Source: Streptomyces sp. Je 1-332 (lineage in GTDB: Bacteria; Actinomycetota; Actinomycetes; Streptomycetales; Streptomycetaceae). From it: 64,000 bases of DNA. The notes beneath the pieces are model-generated. The model did not search any database and was not told the origin of the DNA. It worked only from the letters and a program-made list of their open reading frames with translations. This document shows positions 1 to 8,152 of this stretch, one piece after another. A program made the translations under genes and the position numbers. The DNA is taken from contig NZ_CP160402.1 of NCBI RefSeq assembly GCF_040730185.1, positions 5,270,001-5,334,000 of the forward strand, in the 5' to 3' direction. Positions within the stretch are counted from its first letter, which is position 1; each line of letters begins with the position of its first letter.

Positions 1-236
1 GGATTGCGGGAACTCTCCACGACGGGGCCGCCGATGGGGAGTCCGGTGTTCTCAAGGAGGAGCTCGATGGCTTCGGTCGCGCCCTCAAGGCCGCCTTCGC
101 CGTCGCCGAGCGAATAGGCGAGCAGGAAGGGCATGTCCTTCTCGTCCTCGGGGTGTTCACCACTCCAGGCGACCACCGTGAGGGTGCCCAGATCGGCGGC
201 TCGGAAAGTGCGGGTCTCGCTCGATGTCGACGTCAT
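1..236 (-). CDS. DUF5949-like protein, N-terminal part (cut by window edge)
   Basis: The minus strand is open from an ATG at 234-236 to the left edge, giving about 78 codons that start MTSTSSETRTF and contain the stretch VVAWSGEHPEDEKDMPFLL. The sequence is acidic and soluble-looking, with no signal peptide or membrane segment in the visible part. It resembles small Streptomyces proteins of the DUF5949 family, whose function is unknown to me; that match is from memory and not tested. The gene is transcribed away from the secreted-protein genes that follow, and its promoter must lie in 237-403. The C-terminus lies outside the window. Confidence 0.6.
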   Translation of the reverse strand, partial: MTSTSSETRTFRAADLGTLTVVAWSGEHPEDEKDMPFLLAYSLGDGEGGLEGATEAIELLLENTGLPIGGPVVESSRN

Positions 237-403
237 CCCGGAACCGTATCGATGTGACCTGATTCCCCGACTCCGGCTGTCACTTGTTTGGGTGAGTACG
301 GGCGAGCGATCACACGATCGGGGCACCTACGGCTCGAACTCCGGGGCTCTGCAGTCGAACTGAGAGGAAGTGGCAAGAAGGGGGGGAGGCCCGGGAAAGG
401 GCT

Positions 404-443
404 GAGGGCCGGCCCGCGGAATATTTCCGCGGAACCGGCCCTC
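404..443 (-). terminator. Hairpin terminator after the 93-aa secreted protein gene
   Basis: A strong inverted repeat has arms 404-412 and 435-443 (GAGGGCCGG/CCGGCCCTC) plus inner CCGCGGA/TCCGCGG pairing around a short AT loop. It lies about 60 bases beyond the stop of the minus-strand gene 502-783, as expected for a Streptomyces terminator without a long T tract. It is symmetric and could also serve the other strand. Confidence 0.6.
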
Positions 444-501
444 ACTGTCGCGTGTTGTTTCACCGCGGCAATCGCACCGAATGAAGGAGCGGGAAAGAGC
501 T

Positions 502-783
502 CTACTTCGAGACGGGAAGTCCGCCGAGGAGCTTGCCGGCGCCGCCGCCCGCGTGCACGCTCTTCGCCGCACCCGTGAGGGTGTTGACGACCGAGTCCTT
601 GTTCTCGGTGTCAAGGGCGTTGGTGGCCAGCGGGGCCGCGTCCAGCTGCGACGAGTGGGCGGCGAGCGTGTCGACTGCACCGTTCAGGCTGGTGGGCGTG
701 AGGTCGGCGGCAAAGGCGGGTGCGGCGGCACCAGCGATGACCATGGATCCGGCAACGACGGCGGCAGCCTTCAGGGGCTTCAT
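502..783 (-). CDS. Small secreted protein, 93 aa, unknown function
   Basis: The product starts MKPLKAAAVVAGSMVIAG and has a clear Sec signal peptide ending near PAFA-AD at about residue 26. The mature part is about 65 residues, rich in Ala, Thr, Leu and Gly, without cysteines. A longer reading frame exists upstream, but AAAGGA sits just before two adjacent ATGs (786 and 783); I take 783 because 786 would leave only two bases of spacing. A hairpin terminator follows at 404-443. It is flanked by another secreted protein and a chaplin, so a role at the cell surface is a reasonable inference, but I recognise no domain. Confidence 0.7.
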   Translation of the reverse strand: MKPLKAAAVVAGSMVIAGAAAPAFAADLTPTSLNGAVDTLAAHSSQLDAAPLATNALDTENKDSVVNTLTGAAKSVHAGGGAGKLLGGLPVSK

Positions 784-934
784 CATGTTCCTTTCTGCGG
801 CGACGGGCGGTCGCCAGAGGGGATTTTCACTTCGCCATGGGTAACGAGCGCTGTGTACGGCGGAAACTCTGTGCGGCGGAAAATCCCGGAACCCACCCGA
901 ACGAAGGCGGGGTCTTTTTCTCCTATGAGATGGA

Positions 935-964
935 CACGTGTGAGACGGGCACGTGTGGGACGGG
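935..964. repeat. Two tandem 15-base units each with CACGTG
   Basis: Units 935-949 and 950-964 are identical at 14 of 15 positions (CACGTGTGRGACGGG). Each contains the palindrome CACGTG, at 935-940 and 950-955. They lie about 150 bases upstream of the start of the 502-783 gene, so they could be operator half-sites. A third, decayed unit (AACATGAGA) follows. Confidence 0.5.
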
Positions 965-975
965 AACATGAGAAA

Positions 976-1009
976 CCCGTCGCGCCGGACAGAGGTCCGA
1001 CGCGACGGG
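976..1009 (-). terminator. Hairpin terminator after the 214-aa secreted protein gene
   Basis: CCCGTCGCG (976-984) pairs with CGCGACGGG (1001-1009), extended inward by CGGAC/GTCCG around an AGAG loop. It sits directly downstream of the stop of the minus-strand gene 1028-1672. Confidence 0.65.
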
Positions 1010-1027
1010 CAGTGGTCGACTCGGCGC

Positions 1028-1672
1028 TCAGGAAGCCGCGGGCTCCTTCGGCAGGGCCGGCAGGCCCGCCAGGTCGGGCGCGGGGAGGCCGCCGCCGACC
1101 AGCGTGGCGGCGAGGACGTTGACGAGACCGGTGAGCACGGGCGGGACCGCTCCCGCCGCCTTCGCGGCGTCGCCGCCGGTGGCCGCCTTGAGCAGGGCGT
1201 CGACGGTGGTCTGCAGTGCCTTCAGGGCGTCGGCCTTGGGGTCCGGCGCCGCCTTGTCGGTGTCGGACGGGGCCTGGGGGAGCGCCGGGGTCTGCGGCAC
1301 CGTGGAGGTTTCGGGAGCCGCCGGCTTCTGGGGGAGTGCCGGTGTCTGGGGCGCCGTACCGGTGGCCTCCGTGATGGCTTCCTTCGCCGAGGCGGTGAGC
1401 TTCGTGGCGTCCGCCTCGGGAAGTTGCCCCTTCTCGGCCTTGAGCACGGCGGTGAGCAGATCGGTGACCGGGGTGAGGACGCCGCCGACGTCGCCCAGGG
1501 TGTTGACCTGGGCCAGCAGCTTTTCCACGTCGGGAACAGGCTCGCCGGCCGCTTGCCGGGTGCTGCCCTGCGAGGAGCCGCTCTCGGCTGCGATGGCGGG
1601 AGCGGCCGCCCCGAGGAGGAGCGTGGCGGAGAGGACGGTGGTCGCGATACGCCGTACGGGCAGAGCGCGCAT
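1028..1672 (-). CDS. Secreted Ala/Pro-rich protein, 214 aa, unknown function
   Basis: The product has an N-terminal signal peptide (MRALPVRRIATTVLSATLLL, cleavage probably after AIAA near residue 29). The mature protein contains an Ala/Leu-rich helical region with the segment VEKLLAQVNTLGDV, then a Pro/Gln/Thr linker with repeated TPALPQ words at about 110-140, then a second Ala/Leu-rich region ending GLPALPKEPAAS. There are no cysteines and no sortase motif. GAAGGG lies 6 bases before the ATG at 1672. The amphipathic, repeat-linked architecture suggests an exported surface or matrix protein, but I recognise no family. It sits between another small secreted protein and a chaplin on the same strand, each with its own terminator. 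Confidence 0.7.
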   Translation of the reverse strand: MRALPVRRIATTVLSATLLLGAAAPAIAAESGSSQGSTRQAAGEPVPDVEKLLAQVNTLGDVGGVLTPVTDLLTAVLKAEKGQLPEADATKLTASAKEAITEATGTAPQTPALPQKPAAPETSTVPQTPALPQAPSDTDKAAPDPKADALKALQTTVDALLKAATGGDAAKAAGAVPPVLTGLVNVLAATLVGGGLPAPDLAGLPALPKEPAAS

Positions 1673-1806
1673 GGATGTTCCCTTCGGTGATGCGTCTCGG
1701 TGACGTGTCGGATCTTGTGTTCACCGTGAAAGCGGTGGACATCGGCCGCAACCGAGCGACTGCCATTCGGGGGCATGACGCACGCCGGGGGTATGGCGGG
1801 AACGCA

Positions 1807-1841
1807 CGACGGCCGTCCTCCTCGGGGGAGAACGGCCGTCG
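1807..1841 (-). terminator. Hairpin terminator after the first short chaplin
   Basis: CGACGGCCGT (1807-1816) pairs with ACGGCCGTCG (1832-1841) about 30 bases after the stop of the minus-strand chaplin gene. Confidence 0.65.
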
Positions 1842-1871
1842 CGACGAGCGTGCAGCGGTGCTGCTGGAGCG

Positions 1872-2111
1872 TCAGGCGTTGACGCAGGTGTTGCCGAACG
1901 CCGGGTTCAGCAGACCGATGACGTTGATGGTGTTGCCGCAGGCGTTGACCGGGATGTGGACCGGGACCTGGACGGCGTTGCCCGAGATGACACCGGGGGA
2001 GTTGACGGCGGCACCGTGGGCACCGGAGTCGGCGGCGGCGACGCCGGCGCTGCCGGCCATGGCGGCCACGGCAACGGTGGAGAGGGCGAGGGCCTTCGCG
2101 GTACGCGACAT
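1872..2111 (-). CDS. Short chaplin (ChpD-H type), 79 aa
   Basis: Chaplins are secreted amphipathic proteins that assemble into amyloid fibrils, lower water surface tension and coat aerial hyphae. The true start is the ATG at 2111 (MSRTAKALALST), preceded by AAGGAG nine bases upstream; the longer frame has no ribosome site. A signal peptide ends near GVAAA. The mature roughly 50 residues form one chaplin domain: NSPGVISGN, QVPVHIPVNACGNT, GLLNPAFGNTC. It has the two conserved cysteines, so it is not a ChpE-type protein that lacks them. It lies outside the main chaplin/rodlin group, divergent from the exopolysaccharide operon, with about 370 bases of shared upstream DNA. It has no sorting signal, so surface retention would depend on assembly with other chaplins. 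Confidence 0.93.
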   Translation of the reverse strand: MSRTAKALALSTVAVAAMAGSAGVAAADSGAHGAAVNSPGVISGNAVQVPVHIPVNACGNTINVIGLLNPAFGNTCVNA

Positions 2112-2482
2112 GGAGAGTTGCTCCTTGGTCAGTTGATGCATCGGCAGGGCGGGGTGCCCGGCCCATGGATCAACGGACTTCGCCCGCAGGGGTTGTGGGC
2201 CCAAAAGGGTGATCTGCTGGCGCGGGGTTAACGCGACGGCCCCCGCGCCCGTGTTCGGGGAAGGCTCCGCGCGTTACGCACTTCACGATTCCGACACACT
2301 TGTCAGCCTTCCTGGATTAATGCAAAAAGCGGCTAGTGTTGCTCTCCTCCTGAAGCCATTTGAATGAACAAGTGCGGGAAGTTGCGAGTTGCGTGTGACT
2401 GTCGCATGAAATTCTCCCTCCTGGTTCGGAACCTTTCCCGAAAGGGCAACGCCGGTCATGCGTTATTCCGTGCGGCTCTCCC
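2112..2482. promoter_or_regulatory. Divergent intergenic region, chaplin / exopolysaccharide operon
   Basis: No gene is visible in these 371 bases. The stretch must hold the promoters for the minus-strand chaplin and the plus-strand glycosyltransferase operon. It is AT-richer than its surroundings around 2290-2440. A GCGTAAC word on the minus strand (2279-2273) recalls the -35 element described for sigma BldN promoters, but no matching -10 element lies at the right distance, so I do not call a promoter position. Confidence 0.4.
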
Positions 2483-3631
2483 ATGTCAGCAACTGACCCC
2501 CGGCTGAGCGTCCTTCACGTCGCGCAGCCCGTCGACGGCGGAGTGGCCCGCGTGGTCACCGACCTGGTGAAGTCCCAGCTGTCCACGGGGATGCGGGTCG
2601 ACGTGGCATGTCCGGACCGCGGCGGCCTGCCGGCTGCCGTGCGCGGCACGGGATGCGGTGTCCACGGATGGGCGGCGACCCGCTCCCCGGGGCCGGGCCT
2701 CGCGGACGAGGTCCGGCGCATCTCCCGCATCGTCGACGAGGTCGGGCCCGACGTCGTGCACGCCCACAGCGCCAAGGCCGGACTCGCCGTCCGGCTCGCC
2801 CTGCGCGGCATGGTGCCCACGGTCTTCCAGCCGCACGCGTGGTCCTTCGAGGCCGTCGGCGGTGTGGGCGCGGGGCTCGTCCGGCGCTGGGAGCGCTTCG
2901 GGGCGCGCTGGGCCACGCACGTGGTCTGCGTCAGCGAGGCGGAACGGCTCACCGGGCAGCGGGCCGGGATCGAAGCGCCCTGGTCCGTGATCCCGAACGG
3001 GGTCGACGTCGAGCGCTTCCGTCCCGAGGCCGCGCAGAGCGCGCGCACGGCTCTGGGGCTCTCCCAGCGGGAGCCTCTGGTGGTGTGCGTGGGACGGCTG
3101 TGCCGGCAGAAGGGACAGGACGTCCTGCTGCGGGCCTGGGCCGCGGTCGCCGAGCGGATGCCGCTCGCCCGGCTCGCCCTCGTGGGGGACGGACCCGACG
3201 CGGCAGGACTGCGGGAACAGGCGCCCGCCTCCGTGCGGTTCGTCGGAGACGTCCAGGACGCCGCACCTTGGTACCGGGCGGCCGACCTCGTGGTGCTGCC
3301 GTCCCGGTGGGAGGGCATGGCACTCGTACCCCTGGAGGCGATGGCCTGCGCACGGCCCGTGGTGGTCACCGACGTGGACGGCGCACGTGAGAGCCTGCCG
3401 CCCGGCCTCGCGCCCCACGGCCTCGTCCCCCCGGAGGACCCGGAGGCACTGGCGCGCGCCCTCCTCCAACTGCTCGGCGACCCGCCGCTGCGTGAATCCC
3501 TCGGCCGCGCGGCGCACCGCCACGTTCTGAACACCCACGATGTGCGGCACACCGCGGAAGCTGTCGCGGCCGTGTACCGCGCGCTTCTGGACGTGGGGCC
3601 CATCAAGAGCAGGGAGTCCAGCAACCCGTGA
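2483..3631 (+). CDS. GT4-family glycosyltransferase
   Basis: The 382-aa product has the two Rossmann lobes of GT-B enzymes. The N-lobe begins VLHVAQPVDGGVARVV, and the C-lobe starts near residue 195 with VCVGRLCRQKGQ and carries the GT4 E-x7-E motif in WEGMALVPLE. Such enzymes transfer a sugar from a nucleotide sugar, retaining anomeric configuration, usually onto a lipid-linked acceptor at the cytoplasmic membrane. There is no signal peptide. It is the first gene of an eight-gene operon and overlaps the next gene by four bases (GTGA). The ribosome site before ATG 2483 is weak, so the exact start is uncertain. The sugar specificity cannot be read from sequence. Confidence 0.88.
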   Translation: MSATDPRLSVLHVAQPVDGGVARVVTDLVKSQLSTGMRVDVACPDRGGLPAAVRGTGCGVHGWAATRSPGPGLADEVRRISRIVDEVGPDVVHAHSAKAGLAVRLALRGMVPTVFQPHAWSFEAVGGVGAGLVRRWERFGARWATHVVCVSEAERLTGQRAGIEAPWSVIPNGVDVERFRPEAAQSARTALGLSQREPLVVCVGRLCRQKGQDVLLRAWAAVAERMPLARLALVGDGPDAAGLREQAPASVRFVGDVQDAAPWYRAADLVVLPSRWEGMALVPLEAMACARPVVVTDVDGARESLPPGLAPHGLVPPEDPEALARALLQLLGDPPLRESLGRAAHRHVLNTHDVRHTAEAVAAVYRALLDVGPIKSRESSNP

Positions 3632-5106
3632 GTGCGGAACGAACCGTCGCCCCTGCCGCGCAGCCACGGGCGGCCGACCACGCCATCGCCACCGCCTCGG
3701 TCATCCCACCCCGCGGGGGCGGGCGGCGCCGCGGGACGAGCAGCGAGCGGGGGGCTTCGGCACGCCGCTCATCGGTCCTGCCCCTGCTCACCGTCGACAG
3801 CGCGGCCGCCCTCCTGGGGACCGTGCTGCTCACCGGGCCGCAGCGCCACCCCCTGTTGGTGGTCCTGCTGCTCGCCGGGGTGACCGGCCTGAACGCACGC
3901 GCCGCGCTCTACCGCCCGCTCGCCGTGCCGAGCGCCCTCGACGAACTGCCCTCGCTGGCCTGGCAGGCCCTCCTGAGCTGGTGCGCCGTGGGGCTCCTGG
4001 CCGCGAGCACCTCCGTACTGAGCCCGCTCTCCCTGGCCACCCTGTGCACGGCGGCGGCGCTCCAGAGCGTGCTGTGCTGCACCGGCCGCGGCGCCCTGTA
4101 CTGGTGGGCCCGCAGAGCGGTGCTCCGGCAGCCGCGCCCGGCCCTGGTCGTCGGCCCCTGCTCCGTCGCGCGGCGCGTGGCGGACGCGGTCCTGCGCCAC
4201 CCGCAGGCCGGGGTGCGGCCCGTGGGCATCGTGGGGGAGGCGCCCGCCGAGCGCACGGAGTCCGAGGGCGCCGAACTGCCGGTGCTCTCCACGATCGAGG
4301 AGCTGCGCCGCGCGGTCATCCAGAACGCCGTGCGCACCGTCCTGGTCGTCGGACCGACCCCCGGCCCGGAGCAGATCGGGTGGCTGCGGACGCTGAGCGG
4401 TTCGGGCTGCGACGTATGGGCGATCGACGCCACGCAGCCGCCGGGTTACGACGCGCCGGGGCGGCAGGCGAGATCCGCGCGGCTCGCAGGGTTCCCCTGC
4501 CGTCCGCTCGTGCCCGTGCGGCGCACACACTTCAGTGTCAGCAAGCGCGCCCTCGACCTCGTGACCTCGGGGGCCCTGCTGCTGCTCATCAGCCCCGTGC
4601 TCCTCACCTGCGCCGCGGTCCTGCGGGCCACCGAAGGGCCCGGGGTGATCTTCCGTCAGGAGCGGATCGGCAGGGGCGGGCGGCCGTTCACCTTGCTGAA
4701 GTTCCGCACCCACCGTCCCGCGGACCCGCACGAGGCGGCGACCAGGTGGACCGTCGCGGGCGAGCAGCGCATGAGCCGCTTCTGCCAGTTCCTGCGCCGT
4801 ACGTCGCTCGACGAGCTTCCCCAGCTGTGGAACGTCCTGCGGGGCGACATGAGCCTGGTCGGGCCGCGGCCCGAACGGCCTTATTTCGTCGGTCAGTTCA
4901 GCAAGGCGCACCCCGGTTACGCCGAGCGCCACCGCATGCCGACCGGCATCACCGGGCTCGCCCAGATCCAGGGGCTGCGGGGCGACACCTCGATCGAGGA
5001 CCGGTGCCGCTTCGACAACGCCTACATCGACAGCTGGTCGTTCTGGCAGGACCTGTGCATCCTGCTGCGCACCGCCGCATCCCTCGTACGCCCGACGGGG
5101 AGCTGA
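3628..5106 (+). CDS. Exopolysaccharide-initiating sugar phosphotransferase
   Basis: This 492-aa polyprenyl-phosphate glycosyl-1-phosphate transferase would load the first sugar onto undecaprenyl phosphate. The N-terminal half has several hydrophobic segments (about 50-160) and a nucleotide-binding-like soluble region (about 170-280), the WbaP/CpsE layout. The catalytic domain begins near residue 305 with SVSKRALDLV, a membrane hairpin (GALLLLISPVLLTCAA), then VIFRQERIGRGGRPF, LLKFRTH, TSLDELPQLWNVLRGDMSL and VGPRPERP. The usual KFRSM motif reads KFRTH here. It starts with GTG overlapping the stop of the previous gene. It is the committing step of the surface-polymer pathway encoded by this operon. 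Confidence 0.92.
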   Translation: MSAERTVAPAAQPRAADHAIATASVIPPRGGGRRRGTSSERGASARRSSVLPLLTVDSAAALLGTVLLTGPQRHPLLVVLLLAGVTGLNARAALYRPLAVPSALDELPSLAWQALLSWCAVGLLAASTSVLSPLSLATLCTAAALQSVLCCTGRGALYWWARRAVLRQPRPALVVGPCSVARRVADAVLRHPQAGVRPVGIVGEAPAERTESEGAELPVLSTIEELRRAVIQNAVRTVLVVGPTPGPEQIGWLRTLSGSGCDVWAIDATQPPGYDAPGRQARSARLAGFPCRPLVPVRRTHFSVSKRALDLVTSGALLLLISPVLLTCAAVLRATEGPGVIFRQERIGRGGRPFTLLKFRTHRPADPHEAATRWTVAGEQRMSRFCQFLRRTSLDELPQLWNVLRGDMSLVGPRPERPYFVGQFSKAHPGYAERHRMPTGITGLAQIQGLRGDTSIEDRCRFDNAYIDSWSFWQDLCILLRTAASLVRPTGS

Positions 5107-5111
5107 CCCGG

Positions 5112-6503
5112 TTGAACGCCGCCCCGATCGCGATCTTCCCGGCCGGATCGCCCGCCGCGGCACTGGCGTCGGCGCTCCGGAGCGCCGGGCCCGTGCTGCC
5201 CGTCATGGCCCTGGTCGCCCTGCTCGCGCTCCCCGCGGCGCCGGGCGACGGCGGCTCCGGCGGCGGCTCCGGTGGCGGCACGGTCGCCGACGCGGCCTCC
5301 GCTCTGGTGGTGCTCTGGTGCGTGGCCCGCACCGTGCGCGCGGCGCGTCGGCCGCTGACGCGGACCGCCGCCGTCGTGCTCGGTCTGCCGGTGCTCGGCA
5401 TCGCCGTCGCGGCGGTCGGCGCGAGCACCGCGTCCGCCGGGGTGACCGGCCTGGTGCGCTACCTCCAGATCTTCGTCCTCGTACCGGCCGCCGTCCTGAT
5501 GCTCGTGCGCGACCGACGCGACTTCCGCCTGGTGGCCTGGTCCCTCATCGCCCTCGCCCTCTTCCAGGGCTCGATCGGCGTCTATCAGTACGCCACGGGT
5601 ACGGGCGCCAGCTACATGGGTTCGGACGTCCGGGCCGTGGGCACCTTCGGCCCGACGGACGTCATGGGGATGTCGACCGTGGTGGCGTACGGCCTGGTGT
5701 GCGCGGTCGCGCTCGCGCTCGGACCGGCCGCCCCGAGCCGGCGTCAAATGCGACTGAGCCAGCGGCAGTTGGCTCTGGTGTGCGCGCTGCTCCTGATCGT
5801 TCCGCTCGCGCTCTCCTTCAGCCGTGGCGCCTGGATCGCCACCGTCGTGGCCTGCGGCGCGCAGCTGGGCCTCGCGGGCGTGCGGAACGCGCTGCGGGCC
5901 CTCGCGGTGGTGGCGGCCGCAGCCGTGGTCCTCGTGGGCGGGTTCGGCATCGGCACGCAGATGCTCCAGGAGCGCGTCACCAGCATCACGCAGGTCACCG
6001 ACGCCCCCGACCAGTCGGTCACCGACCGGTACACGATGTGGGCCGCCGCGGTGGACATGTGGCGTGCCGAGCCCGTGACGGGCGTGGGGCTCAAGGTCTT
6101 CCCCGACCACCGCGACAGCCACGCCTCGCTCGCCCTGTCATCGGCCAGCGACACCGCGGGCGCGGGCGCGGAGTTCAGCCGCCAGCCGCTGCTCTCCCCG
6201 CACAACATGTACCTGCTCGTCCTCGGCGAGCAGGGCCTGCTCGGCCTGTGCGCCCTCGTGGGCAGCTGGGCGGCCTTCCTGCTGCTCGGCCTGCGACGCC
6301 TCACCCGGGTGCGCGGGGGCGCCGGCGCGGACTGTGCGCTCACCGCGTGCGGGCTCCTGGTCTGGCAGCTGGTGGACTTCAGTTACGCCGACATCGGCGG
6401 CCCCTCGACGGTGCTCACGGCCGTGGTCCTCGGGCTCGTGGCCTGGTGGGCGCTGGCCGGCAGCGCCGTGTCCGCATCGGCGCCGGGGGAGGTACCGCGA
6501 TGA
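5112..6503 (+). CDS. O-antigen ligase/polymerase-like membrane protein (Wzy/WaaL type)
   Basis: The 463-aa product is rich in hydrophobic segments, with roughly ten to twelve membrane spans. It has a large extracytoplasmic loop near residues 295-370 containing DRYTMWAAAVDMWRAEPVTG and, further on, LSPHNMYLLVLGEQGLLG. The latter is characteristic of the Wzy_C/O-antigen ligase superfamily, which polymerises or transfers lipid-linked glycans. I chose the TTG at 5112 because GGGGAG lies nine bases before it and it starts six bases after the previous stop; an internal ATG is possible. It overlaps the flippase start by four bases. Polymerase versus ligase cannot be told from sequence; a polymerase would fit the Wzx/Wzy-type set. 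Confidence 0.85.
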   Translation: MNAAPIAIFPAGSPAAALASALRSAGPVLPVMALVALLALPAAPGDGGSGGGSGGGTVADAASALVVLWCVARTVRAARRPLTRTAAVVLGLPVLGIAVAAVGASTASAGVTGLVRYLQIFVLVPAAVLMLVRDRRDFRLVAWSLIALALFQGSIGVYQYATGTGASYMGSDVRAVGTFGPTDVMGMSTVVAYGLVCAVALALGPAAPSRRQMRLSQRQLALVCALLLIVPLALSFSRGAWIATVVACGAQLGLAGVRNALRALAVVAAAAVVLVGGFGIGTQMLQERVTSITQVTDAPDQSVTDRYTMWAAAVDMWRAEPVTGVGLKVFPDHRDSHASLALSSASDTAGAGAEFSRQPLLSPHNMYLLVLGEQGLLGLCALVGSWAAFLLLGLRRLTRVRGGAGADCALTACGLLVWQLVDFSYADIGGPSTVLTAVVLGLVAWWALAGSAVSASAPGEVPR

Positions 6504-8152
6504 CCTCCACGACCCACTCCGTGGACACGGAAGCGGCAGGCAAGGTGCCCGTTCCGGCGACCGGAGCCGAGCCGGTCAGGGGCGCCGACCCCTCCAACGG
6601 CTTCCTCGCCAAGGCCGCGCTGGTCACCGCGTTCCTCACGGTGGCCGGATCGGTGCTCGGTCTCGTACGCGACCAGGCGCTCGCCCACTTCTTCGGGGCG
6701 GGCCCCGAGACCGACGCCTTCCTCGTCGCGTGGACCGTCCCCGAGGTGGCCACCACCCTGCTCATCGAGGACGGCCTCGCGTTCGCGCTCGTCCCCGCCT
6801 TCAGCATGGCGCTGGCCCGCCGCGGCCGTGGCACGGGCCGCGACCCGGTCCGCGCCCTGGTCGCCACGTCGCTGCCCCGCCTGATGCTGGCCTCCGGGGC
6901 CGTCGCGCTGATCCTGATGGCCGGGGCGCCCGTCCTGGTGGAGGTCCTCGCGCCGGGGCTGCCCGACCCGCGGCTCGCCGTGGACTGCACGCTGCTGACC
7001 GCCACCTGCGTCTTCACGTTCGGCCTCGCCGGTTACTGCAGCGCGGCCCTGCGCGCCCACCGCAGGTTCGTGGCCCCGGCGGGCATCTACGTCTTCTACA
7101 ACATCGGCATCATCACCGCCGTGTTCGTCCTCGCCCCTCGCTACGGCGTCCGGGCGGCGGCCCTGGGCGTCGCGGTCGGCGGCGTACTCATGGTGCTCGT
7201 CCAGGCCCCCTCGCTCTGGCGGCAGCTCACCCGCGACACCGCGGAAGCGCCCGTCGAGACGGAGGCGGGTCTCCCGTCACCCGCGCTGATGAGCGGCACC
7301 CTCGTCGCCACCGTGCTGCTGTTCGCGCTGTGCCGGCAGTCGCAGGTGCTCATCGAGCGCTTCCTGGCGTCCTCGCTGGAGTCGGGGGCCATCTCGCACC
7401 TCAACTACGCCCAGAAGGTGGCGCAGGTGCCGATGATCCTCTCCCTGATGCTGTGCACGGTCACACTCCCCGTCGTCGCGCGCGCCCTGGCCGACGGTGA
7501 CGTCAAGCGCGCCAGGTCGCGTGTGGAGCGGGACCTGGGCCTGGCCGGCTGTGTGGTCCTCCTCGGCACCGCCGTGGTGATCGCCTGCGCGCCCCAGCTC
7601 ATCCAACTCCTCTTCCAGCGCGGCGCGTTCACCGCGGACGACACGGTCGCCACGGCCGCCGTGATGCGCGTGTACGCCCTGGGTCTCCTCGGCCACACGC
7701 TGGTGGGAGCGCTCGTCCGCTCCTACTTCTCCGGTGGACGCGCCACATGGTTCCCGCTGGGCGCGATGGCGGTCGGGGTCACCGCGACCGCGGGGATCGG
7801 CAGCTGGACGGTGGACGTGTGGGGCGTATGCGGCATCGCGCTCGCCAACGCGGCGGGCATCAGCGTCACCGCCTTCGTGCTGCTGTGCGGGATGGGTCCG
7901 CGCAATGTGCCGATCCGGGTCCGCAGGGTGGTGGGCGAACTGCTCAAGCCGGTGGCCGCGACGGTGTGCGCCACCGCCGCCGGAGGGGCCGTCGCGGGCG
8001 GCGTCGGCTCGCCGTTCGCCGCCTTCGCCGCCGGTTCGTCGGCCGTCGTCGCCGTCTTCGTCCTGGTGCTCTGGGCCCTGAAGGCCCAGGCCGTCGCGCC
8101 GGTACTCCGCTCCGTCACATCCGCCACACGAAAGCTCACGCATGTCCGTTGA
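6500..8152 (+). CDS. MurJ-like MOP-superfamily lipid-linked glycan flippase
   Basis: The 550-aa polytopic protein has about 14 membrane segments starting near residue 38, after a soluble N-terminus. Early motifs GSVLGLVRDQALAHFFG and TDAFLVAWTVPE match the MurJ/MviN family, which flips lipid-linked saccharides across the cytoplasmic membrane. Because it lies inside a polymer operon, it probably acts as the Wzx-type exporter of the repeat unit rather than the lipid II flippase for cell division; that is inference. The ATG overlaps the previous stop (ATGA) and is preceded by GGGGGAGG. It overlaps the deacetylase gene by 11 bases. It lacks the extra pseudokinase domain of mycobacterial MurJ. Confidence 0.88.
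   Translation: MTSTTHSVDTEAAGKVPVPATGAEPVRGADPSNGFLAKAALVTAFLTVAGSVLGLVRDQALAHFFGAGPETDAFLVAWTVPEVATTLLIEDGLAFALVPAFSMALARRGRGTGRDPVRALVATSLPRLMLASGAVALILMAGAPVLVEVLAPGLPDPRLAVDCTLLTATCVFTFGLAGYCSAALRAHRRFVAPAGIYVFYNIGIITAVFVLAPRYGVRAAALGVAVGGVLMVLVQAPSLWRQLTRDTAEAPVETEAGLPSPALMSGTLVATVLLFALCRQSQVLIERFLASSLESGAISHLNYAQKVAQVPMILSLMLCTVTLPVVARALADGDVKRARSRVERDLGLAGCVVLLGTAVVIACAPQLIQLLFQRGAFTADDTVATAAVMRVYALGLLGHTLVGALVRSYFSGGRATWFPLGAMAVGVTATAGIGSWTVDVWGVCGIALANAAGISVTAFVLLCGMGPRNVPIRVRRVVGELLKPVAATVCATAAGGAVAGGVGSPFAAFAAGSSAVVAVFVLVLWALKAQAVAPVLRSVTSATRKLTHVR

Noticed and set aside
2251..2278. Sigma BldN promoter upstream of the first chaplin
   Set aside because: A GCGTAAC box exists on the minus strand, but the sequence 16 bases on (GAACAC) does not resemble the -10 element.
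2486..3681. Long open frames on the minus strand opposite the first glycosyltransferase
   Set aside because: They mirror the codon bias of a real plus-strand gene, lack a ribosome site and have no recognisable protein pattern.
5318..8152. A 944-aa fused frame spanning the ligase and flippase genes
   Set aside because: Only the part after ATG 6500 reads as MurJ-like protein; the upstream portion is out of frame with the ligase and is Arg-rich noise.
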